In this document: positions 1-6,833 of the stretch, in pieces
Layout: every line of letters starts with the position of its first letter
Numbering within the stretch: position 1 is the first letter of the stretch
NCBI GenBank assembly: GCA_045107085.1
Contig: JBGCFT010000242.1
Span: forward strand, 1 to 14,111
Source of the DNA: NORP309 sp045107085
GTDB taxonomy: Bacteria > Pseudomonadota > Gammaproteobacteria > Xanthomonadales > Marinicellaceae
Reading direction: 5' to 3'
Length of the DNA stretch: 14,111 nt
Made by a program: the position numbers and the translations under genes
The notes under the pieces: model-generated
Database searches by the model: none
Told to the model about the DNA's origin: nothing
What the model saw: only the letters and a program-made list of their open reading frames with translations

Positions 1-148
1 ACAATTCGAATCAATTACAATGTCAATTTGTCACCCGCAATGGCGCTTATAGTATTGGTTCATTTATGATCATGGTATATTAAATTTAAAGAGCTACTTT
101 TAATTTTAAATAGGGTACAATTGTCATAATCTATATTAACGCCAAATT

Positions 149-1960
149 GTGCCCTTTAACGGAAAAGAATTCGCTCAACAATTGCCTTTAAAACCTGGCA
201 TATATCAAATGTTTAATGACAAAGAAAAAGTGATTTATGTAGGTAAAGCATTAAACTTGAAAAACCGCGTGAGTAGTTATTTTTCTGGCAAACCTCAAGA
301 TCGAAAAACGATGATGCTGGTTAATACTGTTACATCAATGCAGTATAGTATAACCAGAACCGAAGGTGAGGCTTTACTTCTAGAAAATCAACTAATCAAA
401 CAGCACAAACCTAAATACAATATTTTGTTAAAAGATGGTAAAAGCTATCCCTACATTTATTGTTCTGAAAATGAAGATGAATTTCCATTGTTAGAATTCA
501 GAAGGGGAGCAAAAAAAGGCAAAGGCAGATATTTTGGACCATTCCCGAGTGCACAAGCAGTGCGCTATACATTGAACCATCTTCAAAAATTATTTAAAAT
601 AAGACAATGTAATAATAATACTTATGCAAACCGCTCTCGACCTTGTTTGCAATACCAAATAAATCGTTGTTCAGCTCCTTGTGTTAATCTGGTATCAAAA
701 ACAGATTATCAACAGCAATTGCATTACACTAAAGAATTTTTAGCAGGAAAATCATTGCAAGTTGTCGATCAACTTATCGATTCTATGAAAGTTGCATCAA
801 GCGATCTTGATTTTGAAAAAGCGGCTGATATACGCGATCAAATTAAAGAATTAAAAGTCATTCAATCACAACAAGTAGTTGAAAGCAGTTCGGCTCAAAA
901 TTTAGATATTTTTAGTGTAGATCATGAATTAGGCTTATTCATTGTTACTTTGTGTGCAGTCAGAGGTGGACAAATGTTAGGTCACAGAAACTTTTATCCA
1001 AAAGCACCCAATGATTCCTCAGATAAAGAAGTATTAACTGCATTTATTAGTCAGTATTATCAAGATAAGCCAGTGCCTGAAGTTATTATTTTAAATAAAA
1101 ATATCCCGGATAAACACTGGATAGAAAGTGCTTTATCACAAATTGCTCAATCAAAAGTTAACATGATAACTAGCCCAAGAGGCACTAGAAAATCCATGTT
1201 AGAATTGAATAATACTAACATGAAAAATGCCTTGGAATTATACATAACCAAAAAAGCAAATTGGCAACATAAATGGCAAACTTGGGTGAACATAGTTAAA
1301 TTAAAAAGGGTCCCTAATCGCGTAGAATGTTTTGATATTTCTCATGTTTTTGGCGAGAAAACCCGCGCTTCTTGTGTTGTGTTTGATGCCACCGGTGCAA
1401 AAAAAAATATGTACCGTAATTATAAAATAACAGACATTACAGGGGGTGATGACTATGCGGCCATGCGCCAAGTCATATCTAAACGAATAGAATCTATTCG
1501 AAAACACAAATATGGTATGCCTGATGTTTTTTTAATAGACGGTGGCAAAGGACAAGCCAATCAAGCATTAAAAATACTAAAAGATTATCAGATTGAAAAT
1601 GTTGAGATTATTGGAATTGCCAAAGATGAACACAGAACAGCAGGAGAAGAGCGTTTATTTGTATTGAGTAGAAATATAATGATAAAGCCAGAATCGAATT
1701 CTTTACTCTCACACATGACCCAACACATCAGAAACGAAGCACATAGATTTGCAATAACTGGACACAGAAAAGCATTGGCTAAGTCTCGCAAAAAGTCATT
1801 GCTTGAAGGCATAGATGGCATTGGTGAAAAACGCAGGGCCTATTTACTTCAACATTTTGGTGGCCTACAAGGATTGAAAAAAGCTGGAGTTGAAGAACTC
1901 TCAAAATTAAAAGGAATAAGTCATGAAATTGCTCAACGTTTATATGAACATTTACATTGA
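149..1960 (+). CDS. uvrC: UvrABC excinuclease subunit C
   Basis: UvrC makes both incisions, 3' and 5' of a lesion, in nucleotide excision repair after UvrA/UvrB loading; it is cytoplasmic. The 603 residues match the usual length of about 600-610. In order I see the GIY-YIG nuclease domain (GIY 17-19, YVG 30-32), four cysteines at 154, 166, 174 and 178 placed as in the iron-sulfur-binding UvrC proteins, a UVR domain (about 218-240, DFEKAADIRDQI) that contacts UvrB, an RNase H-like nuclease half with D396 (CFDISH), D435, D464 (IDGGKGQ) and H532, and tandem helix-hairpin-helix motifs at about 551-603. All catalytic positions look intact. Translation starts at GTG; an in-frame TAA at 137-139 leaves no upstream ATG/GTG/TTG choice, and no clear Shine-Dalgarno precedes it. 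In many gammaproteobacteria uvrC sits by uvrY or pgsA, which are not seen here. Confidence 0.98.
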   Translation: MPFNGKEFAQQLPLKPGIYQMFNDKEKVIYVGKALNLKNRVSSYFSGKPQDRKTMMLVNTVTSMQYSITRTEGEALLLENQLIKQHKPKYNILLKDGKSYPYIYCSENEDEFPLLEFRRGAKKGKGRYFGPFPSAQAVRYTLNHLQKLFKIRQCNNNTYANRSRPCLQYQINRCSAPCVNLVSKTDYQQQLHYTKEFLAGKSLQVVDQLIDSMKVASSDLDFEKAADIRDQIKELKVIQSQQVVESSSAQNLDIFSVDHELGLFIVTLCAVRGGQMLGHRNFYPKAPNDSSDKEVLTAFISQYYQDKPVPEVIILNKNIPDKHWIESALSQIAQSKVNMITSPRGTRKSMLELNNTNMKNALELYITKKANWQHKWQTWVNIVKLKRVPNRVECFDISHVFGEKTRASCVVFDATGAKKNMYRNYKITDITGGDDYAAMRQVISKRIESIRKHKYGMPDVFLIDGGKGQANQALKILKDYQIENVEIIGIAKDEHRTAGEERLFVLSRNIMIKPESNSLLSHMTQHIRNEAHRFAITGHRKALAKSRKKSLLEGIDGIGEKRRAYLLQHFGGLQGLKKAGVEELSKLKGISHEIAQRLYEHLH

Positions 1961-1962
1961 TT

Positions 1963-1971
1963 TGATATAAT
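1963..1971 (+). promoter_or_regulatory. extended -10 promoter element for mmsB
   Basis: The sequence TGATATAAT is a perfect extended -10 (TGnTATAAT) starting three bases after the uvrC stop codon. It would place a transcription start near 1978, about 30 nt before the mmsB start codon. No good -35 is visible at normal spacing, as is typical of extended -10 promoters. This is a motif-based inference only. Confidence 0.45.
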
Positions 1972-2007
1972 CAACATTTAAAACATATTATTTTTTAGGT
2001 GACTAAA

Positions 2008-2898
2008 GTGGCAAACATAGCGTTTATTGGATTAGGTAACATGGGTGGACCCATGGCTGAGAATTTAATCAAAGCTGGACATAGTTTAACTGTTTATGAT
2101 TTAAACAAAGACGTACTTGAGTCTGCAGTCGAAGCGGGTGCTAAATCTGCAAACTCTGCCATATCAGCATTGACTAATGCTAATATTGTTATATCAATGT
2201 TACCCAATGGCAGTATTGTTAAATCATTGTTCACGGGTAAAAAAGGACTTATTAATCATCTTTCAAAAGATGTATTGGTTATCGATAGCTCAACTATTGC
2301 TGCAGATGATGCCCGTTTTGTCGCACAAGCATGTAAGTCTAAGGGAATCAGCATGATTGATGCCCCTGTATCTGGTGGAACTGCTGCTGCTCAAGCTGGT
2401 ACCTTAACATTTATTTGTGGTGGAGAAGCTGAGGATTTTGCAAAAGCTGAACCGATATTAAAAGCCATGGGAAAAAATATTTTTCATGCAGGAGCTTCAG
2501 GTGCAGGACAAGTCGCAAAAATTTGTAATAATATGTTATTGGCTATTCATATGATTGGTACTGCCGAGGCCCTTAATATGGGTACCAGACAAGGTCTTGA
2601 TGCAGGCGTATTATCTGAAATCATGAAAGCCAGTTCAGGAAACAATTGGTCTTTACAGGTTTATAATCCCTATCCGGATGTTATGCCAAATGTACCATCA
2701 AGCAATGATTATAATGGTGGATTTATGGTCAATCTTATGAGTAAAGATTTAGGGTTAGCGCAAGAACTAGCCAGTAAATCTAAGAGTCCAATCCCATTAG
2801 GTTCCATTGCAGGTCAATTGTATGAAATGCACAAGTACAATGGAGCAGGGCCAGAGGATTTCTCAAGTATATTAAAGATGTTGCAAGAGGATAAATAA
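2008..2898 (+). CDS. mmsB: 3-hydroxyisobutyrate dehydrogenase
   Basis: This enzyme oxidises 3-hydroxyisobutyrate to methylmalonate semialdehyde with NAD+, a step of valine catabolism. It shows the N-terminal Rossmann motif GLGNMGGPMA, the substrate-binding segment DAPVSGGTAAAQAGTL, and the catalytic lysine in GAGQVAKICNN at residue 171 with the start used here, the usual position for the family. The C-terminal segment GGFMVNLMSKDLGLA is typical of MmsB rather than of tartronate semialdehyde reductase (GarR), the main alternative. I chose GTG 2008 (296 aa, protein begins MANIAFIGLG) over GTG 1999 because AGGTGA (1997-2002) is a good Shine-Dalgarno at proper spacing for 2008, while the 1999 GTG lies inside it. 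The other valine-pathway genes are not in the window. It is convergent with truD. Confidence 0.92.
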   Translation: MANIAFIGLGNMGGPMAENLIKAGHSLTVYDLNKDVLESAVEAGAKSANSAISALTNANIVISMLPNGSIVKSLFTGKKGLINHLSKDVLVIDSSTIAADDARFVAQACKSKGISMIDAPVSGGTAAAQAGTLTFICGGEAEDFAKAEPILKAMGKNIFHAGASGAGQVAKICNNMLLAIHMIGTAEALNMGTRQGLDAGVLSEIMKASSGNNWSLQVYNPYPDVMPNVPSSNDYNGGFMVNLMSKDLGLAQELASKSKSPIPLGSIAGQLYEMHKYNGAGPEDFSSILKMLQEDK

Positions 2899-2945
2899 GT
2901 AGCTCAAACTGAATTAATATTTCTGAGTGATAATAATGTTTTAGA

Positions 2946-3974
2946 TTAAACAGTAAGAATCTCTCTTATAATTCCAGTAGCATAAGCACCTGGAAGTAAT
3001 TTAAAATTTAATAATAAATGGTTGTTTTGCCAGGCATATTTAAAATCAATTGGATGGATGCGAATAGCACGACGGTCTTGTTTAATTCTGAATTTTTCAA
3101 ACCCATTGATATAGATTGGATACTGTTTGGCAATATTTATTTCTAAATCTGCACACTCTTTCGTACTTTGAATAGCATCTTCACCATACATGGCAGCTGT
3201 TATATGAATATCAAATTCTTTGAGGCGCTTAGAAAGTTCTTCTGGGGTGGCTTCACTCATATGAAACCAGGATCGACTTTTATTCAACTGAAAAATATCA
3301 CCACGCATGGTTTTTTTCCATTGATTATCTTCAATTCTTTTGGCTACAATTAAGTTGAAAATATGACTGCGAGCTGTTGAAATCAATAGACTTTTTAAAT
3401 TTCTTGAATTGATTTTACACCGACCAGAAAACCAATCTTGGACTTTTTGAATATTCCCCATTTCATTTCCAAATCGTTGTGGTCCAAAGTAGTTAGGAAC
3501 ACCATCGTTTAGAATCAATTGAATATTTTTTTCAATGTGTTGCTTATCGCCATCTATGTCTTTGATTAATATTTCAAATTGGTTAGCATCCAATTGCCCC
3601 GTTCTAATTTTTCGGTTATGAAATTTAGATTCTATTATTTGAAACTCTTCAGGTAAGGCTTTGTTAATTATTTCTACATCAGAAACTTTCGGAAGCTGGA
3701 TACTAAACCACTGTTTAGTTATTGCGTGTCGATCTTTTAATCCTGCAAATCCAACTTGACGTCTTGGGACTTGGCAGACATTGGACAAATTTTTTGCAAC
3801 CCAATCAGTATTGGTATTAATTTTTTTTATATAAACCCATAAATGTTCTCCTGTTCCACTTAACTCAGTACTATTGATTTCTGTGACTTTAAAATCATTT
3901 GGAACTTGTCGAATGGTTCCAGTTGCTTTGATTGTATTTATTGTAGGAAATAACTGATCGAAATCATAAGTCAT
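2946..3974 (-). CDS. truD: tRNA pseudouridine(13) synthase TruD
   Basis: TruD isomerises uridine 13 of tRNA(Glu) to pseudouridine in the cytoplasm. At 342 aa it is near the E. coli size of about 349. The catalytic motif GLKDRHA carries the nucleophile Asp81, and the second conserved family motif NYFGPQRFG follows the central region; the N-terminal VPNDFKVTEI segment is also typical. In many proteobacteria truD lies in an ispD-ispF-truD-surE cluster, but here it stands downstream of the DUF1631 gene in the same direction, separated by about 130 bp. No clear Shine-Dalgarno precedes the ATG (AT-rich leader). A weak promoter may lie in the gap. It is convergent with mmsB, and I see no clear terminator in the 47 bp between their stop codons. 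Confidence 0.95.
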   Translation of the reverse strand: MTYDFDQLFPTINTIKATGTIRQVPNDFKVTEINSTELSGTGEHLWVYIKKINTNTDWVAKNLSNVCQVPRRQVGFAGLKDRHAITKQWFSIQLPKVSDVEIINKALPEEFQIIESKFHNRKIRTGQLDANQFEILIKDIDGDKQHIEKNIQLILNDGVPNYFGPQRFGNEMGNIQKVQDWFSGRCKINSRNLKSLLISTARSHIFNLIVAKRIEDNQWKKTMRGDIFQLNKSRSWFHMSEATPEELSKRLKEFDIHITAAMYGEDAIQSTKECADLEINIAKQYPIYINGFEKFRIKQDRRAIRIHPIDFKYAWQNNHLLLNFKLLPGAYATGIIREILTV

Positions 3975-4030
3975 ATAAATTTATTGTCAAATATAAAAAT
4001 ACACGCAATATAACACACCTTTGTATAGGG

Positions 4031-4060
4031 CTTGAAATATATAATGGATTCAAGATTATA
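4031..4060 (-). promoter_or_regulatory. possible truD promoter with inverted repeat
   Basis: On the minus strand a perfect TATAAT box lies at 4060-4055 and would start transcription near 4048, giving a leader of about 74 nt to truD. No convincing -35 accompanies it. An inverted repeat CTTGAA-N12-TTCAAG (4031-4036 and 4049-4054) overlaps the predicted start site, where an operator could sit. The 9-mer GGCTTGAAA occurs twice in the gap (4029-4037 and 4087-4095). AT richness makes chance boxes likely. Confidence 0.25.
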
Positions 4061-4104
4061 TTATTTCAATAGCTATTTAAATTGCTGGCTTGAAAAAATA
4101 AGAG

Positions 4105-6480
4105 TTAAGCATTATCTGGTTTTAAATCCTTTTGTGAAGAAATTTTATCGTCAGTTTCTGGTTTTAATGGTTTTTTCATTTTGTCAGCTATTGCTGAAAG
4201 TGCTCTGTCGAATAATGCTACTTGTTGCAGAATCTTAACCGTATTGATACTTAAACCATGCGCTAAATCTTTTTTACTTTTGTCAGTTATTTTAATGCCC
4301 CTGGAATTGACAAATAAATATTTTGAAGTAATGGGGCTTTTCCATGATAACTTAGCTCTAATGGTTTTATTTTCTTCGATTATCAATTCTAGCCATGTGC
4401 CAATTTTCAGAGAGTCAATGATCTCCATATATTTTTGTTCAGGCTCACCATTTTCTGATTGCTCTTTTGGCTCAATGATTTCCTCAATGAATTCAACAAT
4501 TTCATGCTTTTTACGAATATCAGAAAGCTTCAATATTTCTTCTGGAGGAATGATTTCAACAGTGATATTACTGTCATTATCAATTCCATGTAATTTTTGC
4601 AGGCAAGTTAATAATTCATGTTGTTTATCTATTGATTCTTTTGGATTATAGGCAACGACATTGAGTCCAGTTTTATATTTTTCTGTTATTTTATTAATAA
4701 TCTGCTTTGTGATTTTTGTTGTTTCATCTGGGCTTGAATATTTTATTAATAAATCTACAAAATGAATTTTTTCTAAGAATTCTTTAGATTTTGATCCATA
4801 TCTCAGGTGCATTAAAACCAGTACGTTTGACCATTCTCCCAACAGTATATTTCTAATAGTTGAGGGCATCTGCTTGTTTTTCATTTTTCTAACTAAAAGT
4901 TGAGCAGAGGTTTCTTTAGCATTATTGATTTTATCTTGACCCAATGTTTTCTCTTGGCTTCTTTTTTGAGCCACATCGGATTTTTTCTTTAACTTCTCAA
5001 GAAAATGGTTAAAGTTTTTTAATTGAGTACTGTAAAAATCATTATCGTATTCTTCTAAATCTAATATCTCATGGACTATCGTTTCTAATTTAGATAAAAA
5101 GATATTATTCTTATCTGTTTCCTTAGTCCATCCGACTGAAGCAACTGATAACTTGTCTAAAAGTTCTCGAGCTGGATGCGTTTTATCGGCAAATACATTT
5201 CTGTTTTTAAGAGCGATTTTTAAATAGGGAATTTGAAGTTTTGCCAGAATAACTTGAATGTCATTCGGAAGATTTCTGTCATCAACAATAAATTGAAATA
5301 ACATGCCAACTAAGTCAATGGTGTCCTCGTCTTTTTGTTTGACTTTTTGTTCTATCGTTGAAGAATCTGATTCATGTAATTGTTTAATCAATTGCTCTTT
5401 TATTTCGGTTGGTGACTTATTAACGTATTCATTGTTTTTAAACAAGTTGTTTTGTAAAGAGGATAAAGCATTTATCATGGATCCCAAGTCAATATTGCTT
5501 ACTGAAGAATTGTTAGAAGCAGATTCAAAATGAGTGTTTTCTGAACCGGGATTGAGTGGTTGATTAACTTGAGGACTAGATTGTTGTCTTGAATGACTAA
5601 ATAATTGCGAAATCACCTGATAATTAGGATCTACATGCGACGGGTTTACCTTTGATGAAGGATCAGAATAAATTGGATTATTTTCTACTGGAGCTTGATT
5701 GTGAACAACATTTGCATCTGAAGCATTGGCACTTTGATTATTCGCAGTGACAGGCTGCTGTGTGTTGCGTTGTCCTAAGTTGTATGTGATTTCTGGTACA
5801 ATTCCTTTATTGGCCAAAAAATCATTAATTTCTGTATAAATACTGTTGAGTTGACCCATGATATTTCTTTCGAATAATTTGTACATTATGAGCTTAAGTC
5901 TTACATCAATTTCAATTTTATTGATGCTTAGGGCAAAAGAATTAACAATAACATGAGGGCATAAAGGTATTTGATTAGACTTAAGTTTAGTGCCAGAAGC
6001 CAAAACAGAAAATCTCTTTTCAAAAGCAAATATGTGTCTGTGGTAAGCCATATCTGATTTATTGATTAAATTGGTTTTAGCAAGTGTTTCATCTAATTCT
6101 TTTTCGTCAACTAAAGTCAATGACAACGATTTTATTTCTGGGTTATACCCTACATCTTGCTCAAAAAATTCGTATTTGTTATTTTTAAATTGTTTAAATG
6201 AAAACTTTATAGAATCAAAAAAACGGGAAAAGATTTTGTTTCTTTGTTTGCGTATATCTCGCATGGACTCGAAATATAAAGTTTGATTTTGATTGGATTC
6301 GGCTTTTTCTGAGAGATCAAAAAGCGTATCATCTAATGACTCGAAACAAGCAATTAATCTGGGTTTTAAATCTTTGGCAAAGGAGCTAAAGATTTGAGGC
6401 AATAAACCTCCAAGGTCGTAAATTTCTTTACTGCTTTTTGTTTTTTCTAAACTAACTATTTTTTCTTTATTATCAGTCAT
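4105..6480 (-). CDS. DUF1631 family protein
   Basis: This is a large cytoplasmic protein of 791 aa with no signal peptide or membrane segment; its function is unknown. I recognise DUF1631 from several segments: the N-terminal LFDLSEKAESNQNQTLYFES, a central block (about 383-447) with IDLVGMLFQFIVDD, KLQIPYLKIAL and HPARELLDKLS, and a C-terminal domain (about 690-765) with LSWKSPITSKYLFVNSRG and ALFDRALSAI. The C-terminal domain reads like a PilZ-type beta barrel, but I see no RxxxR or D/NxSxxG c-di-GMP motif. Residues about 237-330 form a Q/N/S/P-rich low-complexity linker between two helical halves. I use ATG 6480 because AAGGTGA (6492-6486) is a Shine-Dalgarno five bases upstream; the longer reading from GTG 6489 begins inside it. 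A consensus CRP box lies upstream. Family confidence is high; any role would be a guess. Confidence 0.85.
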   Translation of the reverse strand: MTDNKEKIVSLEKTKSSKEIYDLGGLLPQIFSSFAKDLKPRLIACFESLDDTLFDLSEKAESNQNQTLYFESMRDIRKQRNKIFSRFFDSIKFSFKQFKNNKYEFFEQDVGYNPEIKSLSLTLVDEKELDETLAKTNLINKSDMAYHRHIFAFEKRFSVLASGTKLKSNQIPLCPHVIVNSFALSINKIEIDVRLKLIMYKLFERNIMGQLNSIYTEINDFLANKGIVPEITYNLGQRNTQQPVTANNQSANASDANVVHNQAPVENNPIYSDPSSKVNPSHVDPNYQVISQLFSHSRQQSSPQVNQPLNPGSENTHFESASNNSSVSNIDLGSMINALSSLQNNLFKNNEYVNKSPTEIKEQLIKQLHESDSSTIEQKVKQKDEDTIDLVGMLFQFIVDDRNLPNDIQVILAKLQIPYLKIALKNRNVFADKTHPARELLDKLSVASVGWTKETDKNNIFLSKLETIVHEILDLEEYDNDFYSTQLKNFNHFLEKLKKKSDVAQKRSQEKTLGQDKINNAKETSAQLLVRKMKNKQMPSTIRNILLGEWSNVLVLMHLRYGSKSKEFLEKIHFVDLLIKYSSPDETTKITKQIINKITEKYKTGLNVVAYNPKESIDKQHELLTCLQKLHGIDNDSNITVEIIPPEEILKLSDIRKKHEIVEFIEEIIEPKEQSENGEPEQKYMEIIDSLKIGTWLELIIEENKTIRAKLSWKSPITSKYLFVNSRGIKITDKSKKDLAHGLSINTVKILQQVALFDRALSAIADKMKKPLKPETDDKISSQKDLKPDNA

Positions 6481-6499
6481 AGTGGTCACCTTATAATAA

Positions 6500-6508
6500 A
6501 TATTATCA
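6500..6508 (-). promoter_or_regulatory. -10 region of the DUF1631 gene
   Basis: Read on the minus strand this is TGATAATAT, an extended -10-like element (TGn then TAATAT) that also contains an overlapping GATAAT box. Transcription would start at about 6493-6495, giving a 5' leader of 13-15 nt that contains the AAGGTGA ribosome binding site. No -35 hexamer is evident; the CRP box occupies that place. Confidence 0.45.
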
Positions 6509-6526
6509 TATTAAGTGTTACGATTA

Positions 6527-6542
6527 TGTGAATTAAGTCACA
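6527..6542. promoter_or_regulatory. CRP (cAMP receptor protein) binding site
   Basis: The sequence TGTGAattaagTCACA matches the CRP consensus core TGTGA-N6-TCACA at all ten fixed bases, and an A precedes the left half-site as in the 22-bp consensus. Its centre, 6534.5, lies 39.5-41.5 bp upstream of the transcription start predicted for the minus-strand DUF1631 gene, the position of class II CRP-activated promoters. It is about 300 bp from pepP, too far for simple activation of that gene. Binding by CRP or a relative such as Vfr is inferred from the motif. Confidence 0.6.
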
Positions 6543-6587
6543 ATGTTATATTTGCGATTTAAATAATCAGTAAAATTAAGCTGAAAT

Positions 6588-6625
6588 ATTGACTGATTTG
6601 ATGAGAAATTTAAGTGTCAGTCAAT
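6588..6625. repeat. 9-bp inverted repeat, 20-nt spacer
   Basis: The arms ATTGACTGA (6588-6596) and TCAGTCAAT (6617-6625) are perfectly complementary and separated by 20 nt of AT-rich sequence. The repeat lies in the 353-bp divergent region between the DUF1631 gene and pepP. It could be a two-site operator or a hairpin; no U-tract follows on either strand, so a terminator is unlikely. The rest of 6626-6800 is AT-rich, with only a weak 6-bp hairpin (6701-6719). Confidence 0.35.
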
Positions 6626-6804
6626 TGGCCAAATTAATATAGTTATTTTAACCTCTAAGAAAATGAAAGTAATTATTTTATTCAATAATTCGTATCTTAG
6701 CTATTTTTAGGGTAAATAGTGACTTGGTATTCTAAAGTTTTTATTCACTTTTCTTTGCTTAATAATGTGTTTAAATACACTTTAAAATTAAACTGTGATT
6801 AAAT

Positions 6805-6828
6805 ATTCTATTCATAGAATTATATAAT
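6805..6828 (+). promoter_or_regulatory. pepP promoter (-10) with overlapping inverted repeat
   Basis: A perfect TATAAT box lies at 6823-6828, only five bases before the pepP ATG at 6834. The predicted transcription start therefore falls on or next to the start codon, which would make the mRNA leaderless; consistent with this, no Shine-Dalgarno is visible. Just upstream is a perfect inverted repeat ATTCTA-TTCA-TAGAAT (6805-6820) filling the -10/-35 spacer, where a repressor could bind. The -35 region itself is weak. Confidence 0.4.
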
Positions 6829-6833
6829 AAATT

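Noticed and set aside
3..81. Open frame of 26 codons running from the left edge on the plus strand
   Set aside because: It could be the end of an upstream gene, but the peptide is not recognisable and other frames are open for similar lengths, so it is not supported as a CDS.
4029..4095. Duplicated GGCTTGAAA in the DUF1631-truD gap as a repeat array
   Set aside because: Only two 9-bp copies 58 bp apart, with no further copies or regular spacing; chance is likely.
4181..4651. 156-codon open frame on the plus strand within the DUF1631 gene
   Set aside because: It lies fully antisense to a well-supported family protein, has no ribosome binding site, and its cysteine/serine-rich peptide resembles no family; it is a shadow of AT-rich coding sequence. 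The same holds for the other short antisense frames.
6790..6806. Second CRP site near pepP (TGTGATTAAATATTCTA)
   Set aside because: Only one half-site (TGTGA) matches; the other half is far from TCACA.
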